From the NCBI GenBank assembly GCA_964496275.1, contig CAZBYL010000030.1, positions 1 through 28,881 on the forward strand: a DNA stretch of 28,881 bases, read 5' to 3'. Numbering within the stretch: the stretch's first letter is position 1; each line of letters opens with the position of its first letter. The translations under genes and the position numbers were made by a program. Positions 1 to 7,435 of this stretch are shown here, piece by piece. Source of the stretch: CAZBYL01 sp964496275. Lineage in GTDB: Bacteria > Synergistota > Synergistia > Synergistales > Synergistaceae. Under the pieces are notes generated by a model. The model had not been told where the DNA came from and ran no database searches. It saw only the letters and a list, made by a program, of their open reading frames with translations.

Positions 1-56
1 GAAAATGTTATGGATAACGGAGAATTCTGCATTTTAAAAATAACAAAGTAGGTTTT

Positions 57-73
57 CCGCCACTGCATGGCGG
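57..73. promoter_or_regulatory. 17-bp inverted repeat upstream of TRAP binding protein
   Basis: CCGCCA-ctgca-TGGCGG has perfect 6-bp arms around a 5-bp centre and ends 38 bp before the start codon of the TAXI binding protein. It may be an operator; the IclR gene downstream of the TRAP genes is the obvious candidate protein. It could instead be the end of an upstream hairpin, but no T-run follows it. Confidence 0.35.
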
Positions 74-111
74 TCTGTTTAACTTAAACTAAAAATCAGG
101 AGGGTTTTACT

Positions 112-1104
112 ATGAAAAAGAATCTTTGTTTTGCGTTAGCCACACTTATGGCATTTGCGGTCAGCTTTATCTCATCAGCGGCATTTGCCGCTCCGCAGGA
201 TCTCAAAATAGGAGCCAATAAGGTCGGCAGCACTTGGTATGTCCAGGCCGCGTGCATTGCCGATGTTGTCAAAAAAGCGAATCCTGACATGAAAATCGAC
301 GCAGCTCCGATAGCCGGCGGCATCGGAAACTTGAAGCTCCTGGGAAAAGGGCAGATGAACATAGCCCTCACAATGGACAACAACAACCTTTGGGCATATA
401 ACGGCAAAGTTATGTTTGAAAAACCGATAAAGAACCTCCGCGCTCTCGTGGGCGGCATGGACCAGTTCTATGTCGGCATAGCGGTGCGCCGCGGCAGCGG
501 AATCAAGTCTCTTGAAGATGTTGCGAAGAACAAGCAGAAAATTCGCCTGATGACAGTACAGCGCGGAACAACAGGCGAAGCCTCTGCGGCACATGTTCTT
601 GAAGCCTGCGGCTTGAGCTATGATGACATAAAGGCATGGGGCGGAAGCGTGGAGCACACGGACTTTGAAGCCATTACAAACGCTATAAAAGACGGACGCT
701 GCGATGTCTTTATTCAGGCTCTCTCAAAGGGACACCCCACCTTCACGGAGCTTGCGGTCCTCGGCAAAATAGACCTTATCGATGTTTCAAAGGCATCCCT
801 TAAGGCAATGGGCAAATATGGATACTCGGAATCAGTCCTTCCGAAAAACAGCTTCAAAGGACAGGGCAAAGACCTCACCCTTCCCGGCTACAGAACAACT
901 CTTACAGTAACGGACAAAATGGACGACACAACAGCATACAAAATAACAAAGGCAGTTGTTGAAGGAAAAGACGCGCTCATCAAAGGACACAAAGCATTTG
1001 AACCGTTCAATCCCGCAAAAGCATGGGCTCCCGAAAATCTCGGCGGCATCCCTCTCCACCCGGGCGCAATCAAGTATTACAAAGAAAAGGGACTTATGAA
1101 ATAA
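112..1104 (+). CDS. TAXI-family TRAP transporter solute-binding protein
   Basis: This is a periplasmic substrate-binding subunit of a tripartite ATP-independent transporter, 330 aa, the usual TAXI length. The first 26 residues are a clear signal peptide (MKKN basic start, hydrophobic core, AFA|AP cleavage site). The mature protein begins with the family pattern IGANKVGSTWY, followed by AAPIAGGIGNLKLLGKGQMNIAL and a later QRGTTGE ligand-loop segment. A strong AGGAGG lies 8-9 bp before the ATG. The fused permease follows after 84 bp, so the two form one transport unit. TAXI ligands are often glutamate, other amino acids or dicarboxylates, but the substrate cannot be read from this sequence. A hairpin after the stop codon probably lets the binding protein be made in excess of the permease. 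Confidence 0.93.
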   Translation: MKKNLCFALATLMAFAVSFISSAAFAAPQDLKIGANKVGSTWYVQAACIADVVKKANPDMKIDAAPIAGGIGNLKLLGKGQMNIALTMDNNNLWAYNGKVMFEKPIKNLRALVGGMDQFYVGIAVRRGSGIKSLEDVAKNKQKIRLMTVQRGTTGEASAAHVLEACGLSYDDIKAWGGSVEHTDFEAITNAIKDGRCDVFIQALSKGHPTFTELAVLGKIDLIDVSKASLKAMGKYGYSESVLPKNSFKGQGKDLTLPGYRTTLTVTDKMDDTTAYKITKAVVEGKDALIKGHKAFEPFNPAKAWAPENLGGIPLHPGAIKYYKEKGLMK

Positions 1105-1126
1105 ACTTTCGCACACATCAGGTTGC

Positions 1127-1158
1127 AATGGCGAAAGACTTGTTCTTTCGCCATTTTT
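1127..1158 (+). terminator. Intrinsic terminator/attenuator between TRAP binding protein and permease
   Basis: A perfect 12-bp stem (AATGGCGAAAGA, 1127-1138, with its complement at 1144-1155) with a 5-nt loop is followed by a short T-run. It lies between two genes that must work together, so partial read-through is the likely role, giving more binding protein than permease. Confidence 0.75.
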
Positions 1159-1188
1159 AGAATGTTTTTACGGAAAGGGTGACTTTTT

Positions 1189-3042
1189 TTGGATAATGTA
1201 CGCAGCAAACTTTCCTTCTTTGTAGCCCTGTGCTGGCTTGCTGGACAAATATACGTCGCGTTCGCACCTGTTCCGGGAATGGTGATATGCCCTCTGCATG
1301 TTGCGTTTACCCTGCTGCTCGTCTTTCTCAATAAACCGTTCATAAAGGAAAAACCGCTGCTCTCGGCGGCGGTAGACGGCGGATGTTTCGCAGTTGTTTT
1401 AGCATACATGGCGTACGTGGTTTACTACGCAGACAGGATAGTAACAAGAGTCCCCTTTGTGGATGAACTATTGTTTGCGGATTTCTTCTTTGGGATAGCA
1501 CTTGTCTTGCTCCTGATGGAAGGCGGGCGGCGCTATCTCGGTTGGTCAATGTCTATGATTGCCGCTGTTTTCATCGCCTACAGCTTTTTCGGAAAAAATC
1601 TGCCCGGCATATTGGGACACTCCGGAGTTGACCTCATAAGCTTCATAGAAAATCAGATCATGATGTCAGGCGGCATTTTCTCAAGCCCGATATCTGCATC
1701 TGCGGGAACAATCTTCTACTTCATGATTTTCGGAGCGTTTCTTGCGGCAACACCTGCCGGCAAACTTTTTGTGGCAATGGCAAAATATTCAACCAGAAAT
1801 TCAATAGGCGGAGCAGGCAAAGCATCCATACTCGCATCGGGACTCTTCGGAATGATCAGCGGAAGCGCGGCGGCAAACGTCGCGTCAGTCGGAATCATCA
1901 CCTATCCTATGATGGAAAAGGGCGGGTTCAAACCTGTGTTCAGCGCAGCGCTCCTTGCCACGGCAGGCACAGGCGGACAGCTCATCCCGCCGGTAATGGG
2001 CGCATCGGCATTTATCATGGCGGACATGATTGGGATTTCGTACTTTAAAATCATCGTATGCGCGATACTGCCGGCAGTCCTTTATGTCGGATCCCTTCTT
2101 TGGGAAGTACACCTTGAGGCTTGCAAACAGGACATAAAGCCTATACCTGTTGATCCCAAAGAGCTGCTCGCCACAATAAAAAGCTTCAGCCACCTAGTGC
2201 TCCCGATAGTTGTGCTCGTAGCTCTTATTGCGATAGGCCGCTCGCTTATGTTTGCCGCACTTGTCTCCACTGTTGTTCTTATCGCTCTCTGCCAGATAAG
2301 AAGCGACACAAGACTCTCTTTCAAAGAAATAATAGGCATGTCTGTAGACGGCACAAAAGCATCCGTAATAGTGGCTCTTCCCTGTGCACTGGCCGGAATA
2401 GTAATCGGTGAGGTTGTATTCACAGGGCTCGGGCTGCGTTTCAGCGCCGTCATAGCATCCTTCTCGGCGAACAGCATGATAATAGCCCTGCTCCTCTCCA
2501 CTGTCATGATAATAATTATGGGTATGGGAATGCCTACAAGCGCGGCTTACATCATGAGCGCGGTTCTCCTGGCTCCTGCAATGCAGAATCTGGGCATCGA
2601 AGCCATAGTCGCTCACATGTTCATCTTCTACTTCGCCAACATGTCCATGATAACCCCGCCTGTTGCGATAGCCTCCTACACTGCGGCGGGCATTGCAAAG
2701 ACCGGACTTTGGGAAACAGGCATAGAAGCTGTGCGCCTTGCTCTTGTCCTCTTCCTCATTCCCTTTGTCTTTGTCTACAGCCCCGCTCTTCTGGGAATAG
2801 GAAGTCTGCACTCCATCGCGTGGGTGTTCTTCACCTGTTCCGCCGGTATCGTCGGGCTTGGCATCGGCATCATCGGCTACTGGCGCATGAACCTTTCAAA
2901 AGCTCTGCGCGCAGCCTTCATAATAGCCGCTCTGCTGCTTATAATACCGGAACTGATCACCGACATAATAGGCCTAGGCAGCCTTGTCCTGCTTATGATG
3001 TACGTGTTTAAAAGATCGAAATCCGCCGCTGTCGCGGTGTAG
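1189..3042 (+). CDS. TRAP transporter permease, fused small (DctQ-like) and large (DctM-like) subunits
   Basis: This is a 617-aa integral membrane protein, the length of the fused 4TM/12TM permeases that pair with TAXI binding proteins. Hydrophobic segments run from about residue 8 to the C terminus. The large-subunit signatures are visible: GSAAANVASVG near residue 225, GTGGQLIPPVMGASAF near 260 and GMGMPTSAAYI near 445. It moves solute across the inner membrane using the sodium or proton gradient. The start is TTG at 1189, chosen because AAAGGGTGA lies 7 bp before it; there is no in-frame ATG at a sensible place. It follows the binding-protein gene after a hairpin and ends before a strong terminator. 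Confidence 0.92.
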   Translation: MDNVRSKLSFFVALCWLAGQIYVAFAPVPGMVICPLHVAFTLLLVFLNKPFIKEKPLLSAAVDGGCFAVVLAYMAYVVYYADRIVTRVPFVDELLFADFFFGIALVLLLMEGGRRYLGWSMSMIAAVFIAYSFFGKNLPGILGHSGVDLISFIENQIMMSGGIFSSPISASAGTIFYFMIFGAFLAATPAGKLFVAMAKYSTRNSIGGAGKASILASGLFGMISGSAAANVASVGIITYPMMEKGGFKPVFSAALLATAGTGGQLIPPVMGASAFIMADMIGISYFKIIVCAILPAVLYVGSLLWEVHLEACKQDIKPIPVDPKELLATIKSFSHLVLPIVVLVALIAIGRSLMFAALVSTVVLIALCQIRSDTRLSFKEIIGMSVDGTKASVIVALPCALAGIVIGEVVFTGLGLRFSAVIASFSANSMIIALLLSTVMIIIMGMGMPTSAAYIMSAVLLAPAMQNLGIEAIVAHMFIFYFANMSMITPPVAIASYTAAGIAKTGLWETGIEAVRLALVLFLIPFVFVYSPALLGIGSLHSIAWVFFTCSAGIVGLGIGIIGYWRMNLSKALRAAFIIAALLLIIPELITDIIGLGSLVLLMMYVFKRSKSAAVAV

Positions 3043-3051
3043 AAGATTTTT

Positions 3052-3115
3052 CATGAAACAAAAAGAACCCTGCTTCGTGCCAATGCGTGCGAAGCAGGGT
3101 TCTTTTCGTTTCATG
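3052..3115 (+). terminator. Strong intrinsic terminator of the TRAP operon
   Basis: A long hairpin pairs 3052-3077 with 3090-3115 with a single mismatch; the core AAAAGAACCCTGCTTCG is perfectly paired. T-rich sequence follows on the plus strand and T-rich sequence also flanks the other side, so it may work in both directions. It isolates the TRAP genes from the IclR gene. Confidence 0.85.
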
Positions 3116-3247
3116 TGTTTTGTTATTTTCCATCAATGTAATGTAGAGAAAGTATGTCGTCTGCGATGCCGCAAATAAGCGCGTGATATAATTTCTCCAT
3201 AGTTCTAATATAATATCCGCTCCATTATTTTGTATGGGGGTGATTGT

Positions 3248-4009
3248 ATGGAGGAGCATGTCAGAGCGATAGAGAGAGTTTTTGATTTGATGGAGCTTCT
3301 TGCTCAGGCTCAGGAGCCTATGGCGCTTACGGACATAGTCAGAGAGAGCGGTATGAGCAAGACGACGGTGTTTCGGCTTCTTCAGACTATGTGCAGACGC
3401 TGTTACGCAGAGAAGAACAAAGACGGACGTTATTCCATCGGACCGAAGCTTATAGAGGCGGCGAGCTGCCATATCAATGGGTTGGAGCTGCAGACGGAGT
3501 CGAGGCCGGTGCTGGCTGAGCTGCGTCGGAAGCTCAATCTTTCGGTTCATCTCGGGATTTTGGACGGCAACGAAATTGTATATTTGGAGAAGATGGATAT
3601 TTATCCGACTATGAGGCTTTATACTCAGGTCGGCTATCGTTCGCCCGCTTATTGTTCGTCCATGGGAAAGTGTCTGCTCTCATGCCTTTCGGGTACGGAG
3701 CTTAACAAGGCTATGTACGCCTGTCCTTTTGAACGGTTCACACCTCACACAATGACAAATTTCAACGATTTTAAAAAGATGCTGAAAATCGTGCGCGAAA
3801 GAGGCTGGGCGATGGACGACCAGGAATATTTGCTTGAGCACAGGTGCGTAGGCGCGCCGGTATTCGACTATAGGGGAGATGCCATAGCGTCTGTCAGCGC
3901 CAGCGGAACAACGGCGGAGATTACTGACGAACGGCTGCCTCACATCATAGAAGAGGTCAAGCTTGCGGCAGGGCTGCTTTCGCAAAGAATGGGCTATACA
4001 GGACAATAA
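3248..4009 (+). CDS. IclR-family transcriptional regulator (first)
   Basis: This is a 253-aa DNA-binding regulator. The N terminus (about residues 5-65) carries the winged helix-turn-helix pattern of IclR proteins: AIERVFDLMELL, then LTDIVRESGMSKTTVFRLLQTM. From about residue 80 comes the ligand-binding domain with YSIGPKLIEA, SVHLGILDGNEIVYLEKMD and GYRSPAYCSSMGKCLLS. The ATG at 3248 is preferred over an upstream in-frame TTG (3230) because GGGGGTGA sits 4-5 bp before it. It lies directly downstream of the TRAP operon on the same strand but behind a terminator, so it is its own unit. It may control the TRAP genes or the convergent aldehyde dehydrogenase operon. The effector is unknown. Confidence 0.9.
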   Translation: MEEHVRAIERVFDLMELLAQAQEPMALTDIVRESGMSKTTVFRLLQTMCRRCYAEKNKDGRYSIGPKLIEAASCHINGLELQTESRPVLAELRRKLNLSVHLGILDGNEIVYLEKMDIYPTMRLYTQVGYRSPAYCSSMGKCLLSCLSGTELNKAMYACPFERFTPHTMTNFNDFKKMLKIVRERGWAMDDQEYLLEHRCVGAPVFDYRGDAIASVSASGTTAEITDERLPHIIEEVKLAAGLLSQRMGYTGQ

Positions 4010-4011
4010 AA

Positions 4012-4036
4012 GCAGACCCCAAAAGCCGAGGTCTGC
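4012..4036. terminator. Hairpin between convergent IclR and aldehyde dehydrogenase genes
   Basis: GCAGACC (4012-4018) pairs with GGTCTGC (4030-4036) across an 11-nt loop, between two convergent stop codons. T-rich tracts lie on both sides. The stem is short, so this is a moderate call for a shared terminator. Confidence 0.5.
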
Positions 4037-4069
4037 CTTATGTGTCTCTTTTATCGCTGCCGCGTCACT

Positions 4070-5506
4070 CTACTTCAGTATATTTTTGAGCACGAGAGAT
4101 TTGGTGCGGGTCATTTCGTCAAAGGTTGACATTACTCCCTCTGTTCCGATACCGGAGAACTTGTAGCCTCCGAAGGGCATTTCAAAACTGCGGAAGAAGC
4201 TGGCTCCGTTTATAACGGAACCGCCGCATTCCAGAGCATTCGCGACGCTGAAAGCTTCTTTCATGTCTTTCGTAAATACGCATCCGCACAGACCGAACTT
4301 TGAGCTGTTTGCTATTTCTACAGCCTCTTCTGCCGTATCAAAAGTTATGATGGGAACGACGGGCCCGAATATTTCCATATCCTTTGCGACATCGGCGCTC
4401 TTTGGGACGTTGATAATTACAGTCGGCTCGTAGAACGCGCCATTGCGTTTTCCGCCGAGGATTATCTTTCCACCCTGCTCAACGGTCAGCTCGACCTGCT
4501 TTTCCACCTCTTTCGCAGCCTTTTCACTGATGAGGCATCCGAGTCTGGTATCTTCATCCTGCGGCATTCCGACTTTAATCTTTTTTATTTTTTCGACTGC
4601 AAGAGCAGCGAACTTCTCCGCAACATTTTTATGGACAAGGAAACGTTTTGACGCGCAGCAAACCTGACCCGTGTTGTACATGCGCCCCCAGAGCAATTCA
4701 TCCGCCGCAAGTTCGATGTCCGCATCTTCCAGCACGATAAACGCGTCGTTTCCGCCCAGTTCGAGAGCGACATGAGCAAGATTCTTCGCCGCATGTCCGG
4801 CAGTCTCTATTCCGACTTCCGTCGAGCCGGTGAGTGTGATGAGGTCAACACCGGGGTGTGAGCAGAGAGCGTTGCCAACAGTCGAGCCGCGTCCGGTCAC
4901 TATCTGAACGGCTCCGTCAGTCACTCCCGCTTCCGCGAGGAGTTTCGTGAGCATGCAGAGCGTGAGCGGGTTGTCCGTTGACGGCTTTACGATCGCGGCA
5001 TTCCCCGCAAGAAGTGCAGGGGCTACTTTCTGGTCAAACAGGTCACATGGGAAGTTGAACGGAATAACGCATACGACGACACCGACCGGCTCTCTTTGCG
5101 TAATCAGAATATTCTTCTCCTGTCCGGCTTCAAGCCCGGACGGAATCACTTCGTCATAGAGATGCTTTGCTTTTTCGCTGAATGCTTCAAATGAGATGAA
5201 GATGTTTCCTATCTCCGCTCTTGCCTCAACTATCGGTTTTCCCGTTTCCGCGGACAGAGTCTGAGCCAGAGCTTCCTTATTCTCTTCCACGAGCACAAGG
5301 AACTTCTTCATTATCTCCGCTCTTTTGTAGACGGGAACCTTTGCCCACTCCTTCTGTGCCGCTTTAGCGCATGTCACGGCTCTGTCCACGTCCTCGCAGG
5401 TGGCGGCGGGAACCGTGTCTATCACTGCTCCCGTTGCTGGGTTGGTTACTTCTATGACCTTGCCGTCAGATGAACAGGCTTTTTTGCCGTTAATTATCAT
5501 TTTCAT
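4070..5506 (-). CDS. NAD(P)-dependent aldehyde dehydrogenase
   Basis: This soluble 478-aa enzyme oxidises an aldehyde to the acid with NAD(P)+, and is the usual length for the superfamily. Family marks are present: the cofactor-loop FNFPCDL segment, TGSTEVG, the catalytic base in LELGGND (about residue 248) and the nucleophile in NTGQVCCASKR (about residue 281). GPVVPIITF and MPFGGYKFSGIG lie toward the C terminus. The overall pattern resembles succinate-semialdehyde or lactaldehyde dehydrogenases, but the substrate cannot be fixed. ATG at 5506 has GGGAGG 6-8 bp upstream. It lies only 30 bp after the FIST gene, so the two are probably one operon driven from the FIST promoter. Confidence 0.92.
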   Translation of the reverse strand: MKMIINGKKACSSDGKVIEVTNPATGAVIDTVPAATCEDVDRAVTCAKAAQKEWAKVPVYKRAEIMKKFLVLVEENKEALAQTLSAETGKPIVEARAEIGNIFISFEAFSEKAKHLYDEVIPSGLEAGQEKNILITQREPVGVVVCVIPFNFPCDLFDQKVAPALLAGNAAIVKPSTDNPLTLCMLTKLLAEAGVTDGAVQIVTGRGSTVGNALCSHPGVDLITLTGSTEVGIETAGHAAKNLAHVALELGGNDAFIVLEDADIELAADELLWGRMYNTGQVCCASKRFLVHKNVAEKFAALAVEKIKKIKVGMPQDEDTRLGCLISEKAAKEVEKQVELTVEQGGKIILGGKRNGAFYEPTVIINVPKSADVAKDMEIFGPVVPIITFDTAEEAVEIANSSKFGLCGCVFTKDMKEAFSVANALECGGSVINGASFFRSFEMPFGGYKFSGIGTEGVMSTFDEMTRTKSLVLKNILK

Positions 5507-5536
5507 ATTGTTTTCCTCCCAATCTATTTTCTGTTT

Positions 5537-6703
5537 TTAATCTGTAAATGCGGTGAAGGAGAGCATCAACCCGCCGCAGGTATTGTTGTTGTCGCTTTCA
5601 AAGCCGTATTCTCCGAATGTGAATTCGACTATGAAGGGCACTCTGTCGGCCTCTTTCTTCAGTGCCTCAGCAACTTCTCCGATTCTGTCTTCTATGCCTG
5701 CGCGTCTGCCTCCGCAGTGTACAAGGTGGTACGCAAGCGGCTTTGTTCCCGCTTTTGTTTTAAGTTCTCTCATTGTTTCGCTTACCGATGAAATGAGTTC
5801 GTCAACAGTGGCTTCCATTCTTATGACGCAGGTTTTTTCCGCCAGATTGTTGCCGACTGCCATAGAGCCGTCCTCATTGCCGTTCATTGGGTGGCGTATG
5901 GCGATAAGATCCCCGAGCCTGTCTTTTACGCCGAGCGGTGAGAGTACGCATGTGACAAGGAGATTGCCTCCGGTAACAGCCTCTTTTCCGCAGCCGAGCC
6001 ATTTGGCGAACTTCTCTGTGGCAGGCTCGCCGTCTATCTCAACGAGTGTTCTGTTTCCCGATACTTTTGTGATGACGCCGAAGTCTTCCGTCTCGCGGTA
6101 AGCTCCGGTAAATACATTTGTAATCTTAATATCGCCGTAGAAAAATACCGCGACTGCTCCGTCCGCAAAATTCTTATCGCCGCAGTACAGTTTCCAATCT
6201 CCGGAAATGGAGTTATCCGCAGCACTTCCTCCGAAGAAGGGAACTCGTCCTATCACCGAACTTATGCCCTTAAGATAAAATTCTTCCTCTGCGGGAGATG
6301 CCGCCATATAGAAGAAGTTTGGAGCGGTGTCCATACCGGCCGCTTCCATCGCGGCAACGGCAATATTGCGTCCCGTTTCAAAGGGATCCGCACCTCTCTC
6401 AGATGCGGCGGCTCCGATTTTCATTTCGGGGTCGGACAATGCCATGACGCCTACAAAACCGTCATCGGAGGAGACAAAACCTTCAGGTGTTATTATTCCG
6501 GTAAAAGAAGTGTTTCCGAATGCGGGAACACCGGGCAGAGCCTCTTCCACTCCTGCCATCATGTCCGCAATATCATACCCGCAGCTTCCGTAGACAAAAG
6601 CCGCTCCGACGTTACTAAGTCCTGCCGCAGATGCAAGAGCCGCCTCTTTTCCCGCGGCTTTCGCGTTTTTGAGTACACTGGAACCTACATTGGCTTTCAA
6701 CAT
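5537..6703 (-). CDS. FIST-domain sensory protein
   Basis: This is a 388-aa protein with the FIST_N plus FIST_C arrangement. FIST_N shows KEAALASAAGL, FVYGSCGYD, GVPAFGNTSFTG and SSDDGFVGVMAL. The second half contains GGSAADN, FFYGDIKI, TGAYRETEDFGVITK, then ISSVSETMRELK and a closing FTFGEYG. FIST domains are proposed to bind small molecules such as amino acids and usually occur in signalling proteins; here the domain is free-standing. The ATG at 6703 is chosen because GAGGAGG lies 7 bp upstream; the GTG at 6724 would precede that site. The gene leads an operon with aldehyde dehydrogenase and has two tandem palindromes about 110-145 bp upstream. It could be a sensor or a binding protein for the substrate of the dehydrogenase; neither is shown. 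Confidence 0.85.
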   Translation of the reverse strand: MLKANVGSSVLKNAKAAGKEAALASAAGLSNVGAAFVYGSCGYDIADMMAGVEEALPGVPAFGNTSFTGIITPEGFVSSDDGFVGVMALSDPEMKIGAAASERGADPFETGRNIAVAAMEAAGMDTAPNFFYMAASPAEEEFYLKGISSVIGRVPFFGGSAADNSISGDWKLYCGDKNFADGAVAVFFYGDIKITNVFTGAYRETEDFGVITKVSGNRTLVEIDGEPATEKFAKWLGCGKEAVTGGNLLVTCVLSPLGVKDRLGDLIAIRHPMNGNEDGSMAVGNNLAEKTCVIRMEATVDELISSVSETMRELKTKAGTKPLAYHLVHCGGRRAGIEDRIGEVAEALKKEADRVPFIVEFTFGEYGFESDNNNTCGGLMLSFTAFTD

Positions 6704-6809
6704 AAAAATACCTCCTCTGCACACGGCAAATTTGTATTATCAGTAAATTGAGAATTATAACTACCTATCAATATAAATATATATCTTAGTAAATAAAAAA
6801 CAACCTTTC

Positions 6810-6849
6810 TGTTCCGTATAACAGAACATATGTTCCGCTGTACGGAACA
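6810..6849. promoter_or_regulatory. Tandem 19-bp palindromic operators upstream of FIST operon
   Basis: Two palindromes lie side by side: TGTTCCGTATAACAGAACA (6810-6828, 7 of 9 pairs) and TGTTCCGCTGTACGGAACA (6831-6849, 7-bp perfect arms, 5-bp centre). Their centres are 21 bp apart, two helical turns, so bound dimers would sit on the same face. A third copy of the motif lies in the leader of the second IclR gene, which makes that protein the likely binder. They are about 110-145 bp before the FIST start codon. Confidence 0.7.
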
Positions 6850-7030
6850 AGCTAAATCCTTGTCGGAACGGTTCAGTCGGACGGGGTAAAAAGCCTGCCG
6901 TCTCTGCGTCTCGCAGCAAGCATAATGCGGCTCTCCATGTATCATGTCCGGACACACGAATGCGATATAAACGGGAAACAGTATGCAGGAAGGGAATGTA
7001 ATATTTGAACTACACAAAATGTGCAGTAAA

Positions 7031-7073
7031 AAAAACAGCTTAGCCCTGTCGTACTAAGGGTTAAGCTGTTTTT
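7031..7073. terminator. Bidirectional intrinsic terminator
   Basis: AACAGCTTAGCCCT pairs with AGGGTTAAGCTGTT across about 9 nt, with one G-T pair. T-runs follow on both strands, the longer one (8 T) on the minus strand. No intact gene ends at it, so it may be left over from a lost gene or stop read-through toward the FIST operon. Confidence 0.7.
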
Positions 7074-7079
7074 AGCCCG

Positions 7080-7282
7080 GTGAAAACTGCAAAAGTCATA
7101 AGGCTGTCTGCCGCAGCAGATTACATCCTGTGCGGCACGATAATCGCCCCGCTCTTATAGGAATGAAGGTTCTTCCCCTTGCCGCGATACATCACAATCT
7201 CGCAGTGAGCGTGGTTTCAACAATACTTATAGCGGTTATGCTTCTGTATTTTAGGAAAACCGCAAATAGAGCGGCGGTTTAG
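7080..7282 (+). pseudogene. Possible frameshifted C-terminal remnant of a membrane protein
   Basis: Two short frames follow each other. 7080-7160 reads KVIRLSAAADYILCGTIIAP and stops at TAG; 7163-7282 in another frame reads LPLAAIHHNLAVSVVSTILI, then a basic end and TAG. Joined by a frameshift near 7160 they look like the last two membrane helices and basic tail of a transporter. The pattern is distantly like the C terminus of P1B metal ATPases (IRLS..., then AA..H...SVV), but this is a weak resemblance. There is no ribosome binding site and a terminator lies immediately upstream, so it is unlikely to be expressed. Confidence 0.35.
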
Positions 7283-7307
7283 CAGCTAAGCGGCAGACTT
7301 TAGTACA

Positions 7308-7341
7308 AAAAACTCCCCATGCGAATACACGGGGAGTTTTT
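7308..7341. terminator. Intrinsic terminator
   Basis: AAAAACTCCCC (7308-7318) pairs perfectly with GGGGAGTTTTT (7331-7341) across a 12-nt loop. Read on the minus strand it ends transcripts of the TPR-protein gene about 95 bp after its stop codon; on the plus strand it follows the membrane-protein remnant. Confidence 0.8.
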
Positions 7342-7435
7342 AAGTTATATTTTCGGTTTTTTGTTTTTCGTCTTGAGTTTTTGCTTTTGTGCGGTCCTGA
7401 AGCAGAGAAAAAATTTGTACCCCGCATTATTGTTT

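Larger units (their letters stand above)
6704..7079. other. Non-coding region upstream of the FIST operon
   Basis: I see no credible gene here. The part next to the FIST gene (about 6720-6805) is very AT-rich, with several possible -10 hexamers on the minus strand but no well-spaced -35, so I do not name one promoter. Two palindromes at 6810-6849 and a hairpin at 7031-7073 are listed separately. A 10-bp self-complementary TGTCCGGACA occurs near 6945-6954. Confidence 0.6.

Noticed and set aside
6697..7017. 106-codon minus-strand frame upstream of the FIST gene
   Set aside because: Its composition is not protein-like and it covers the palindromes and the AT-rich promoter area.
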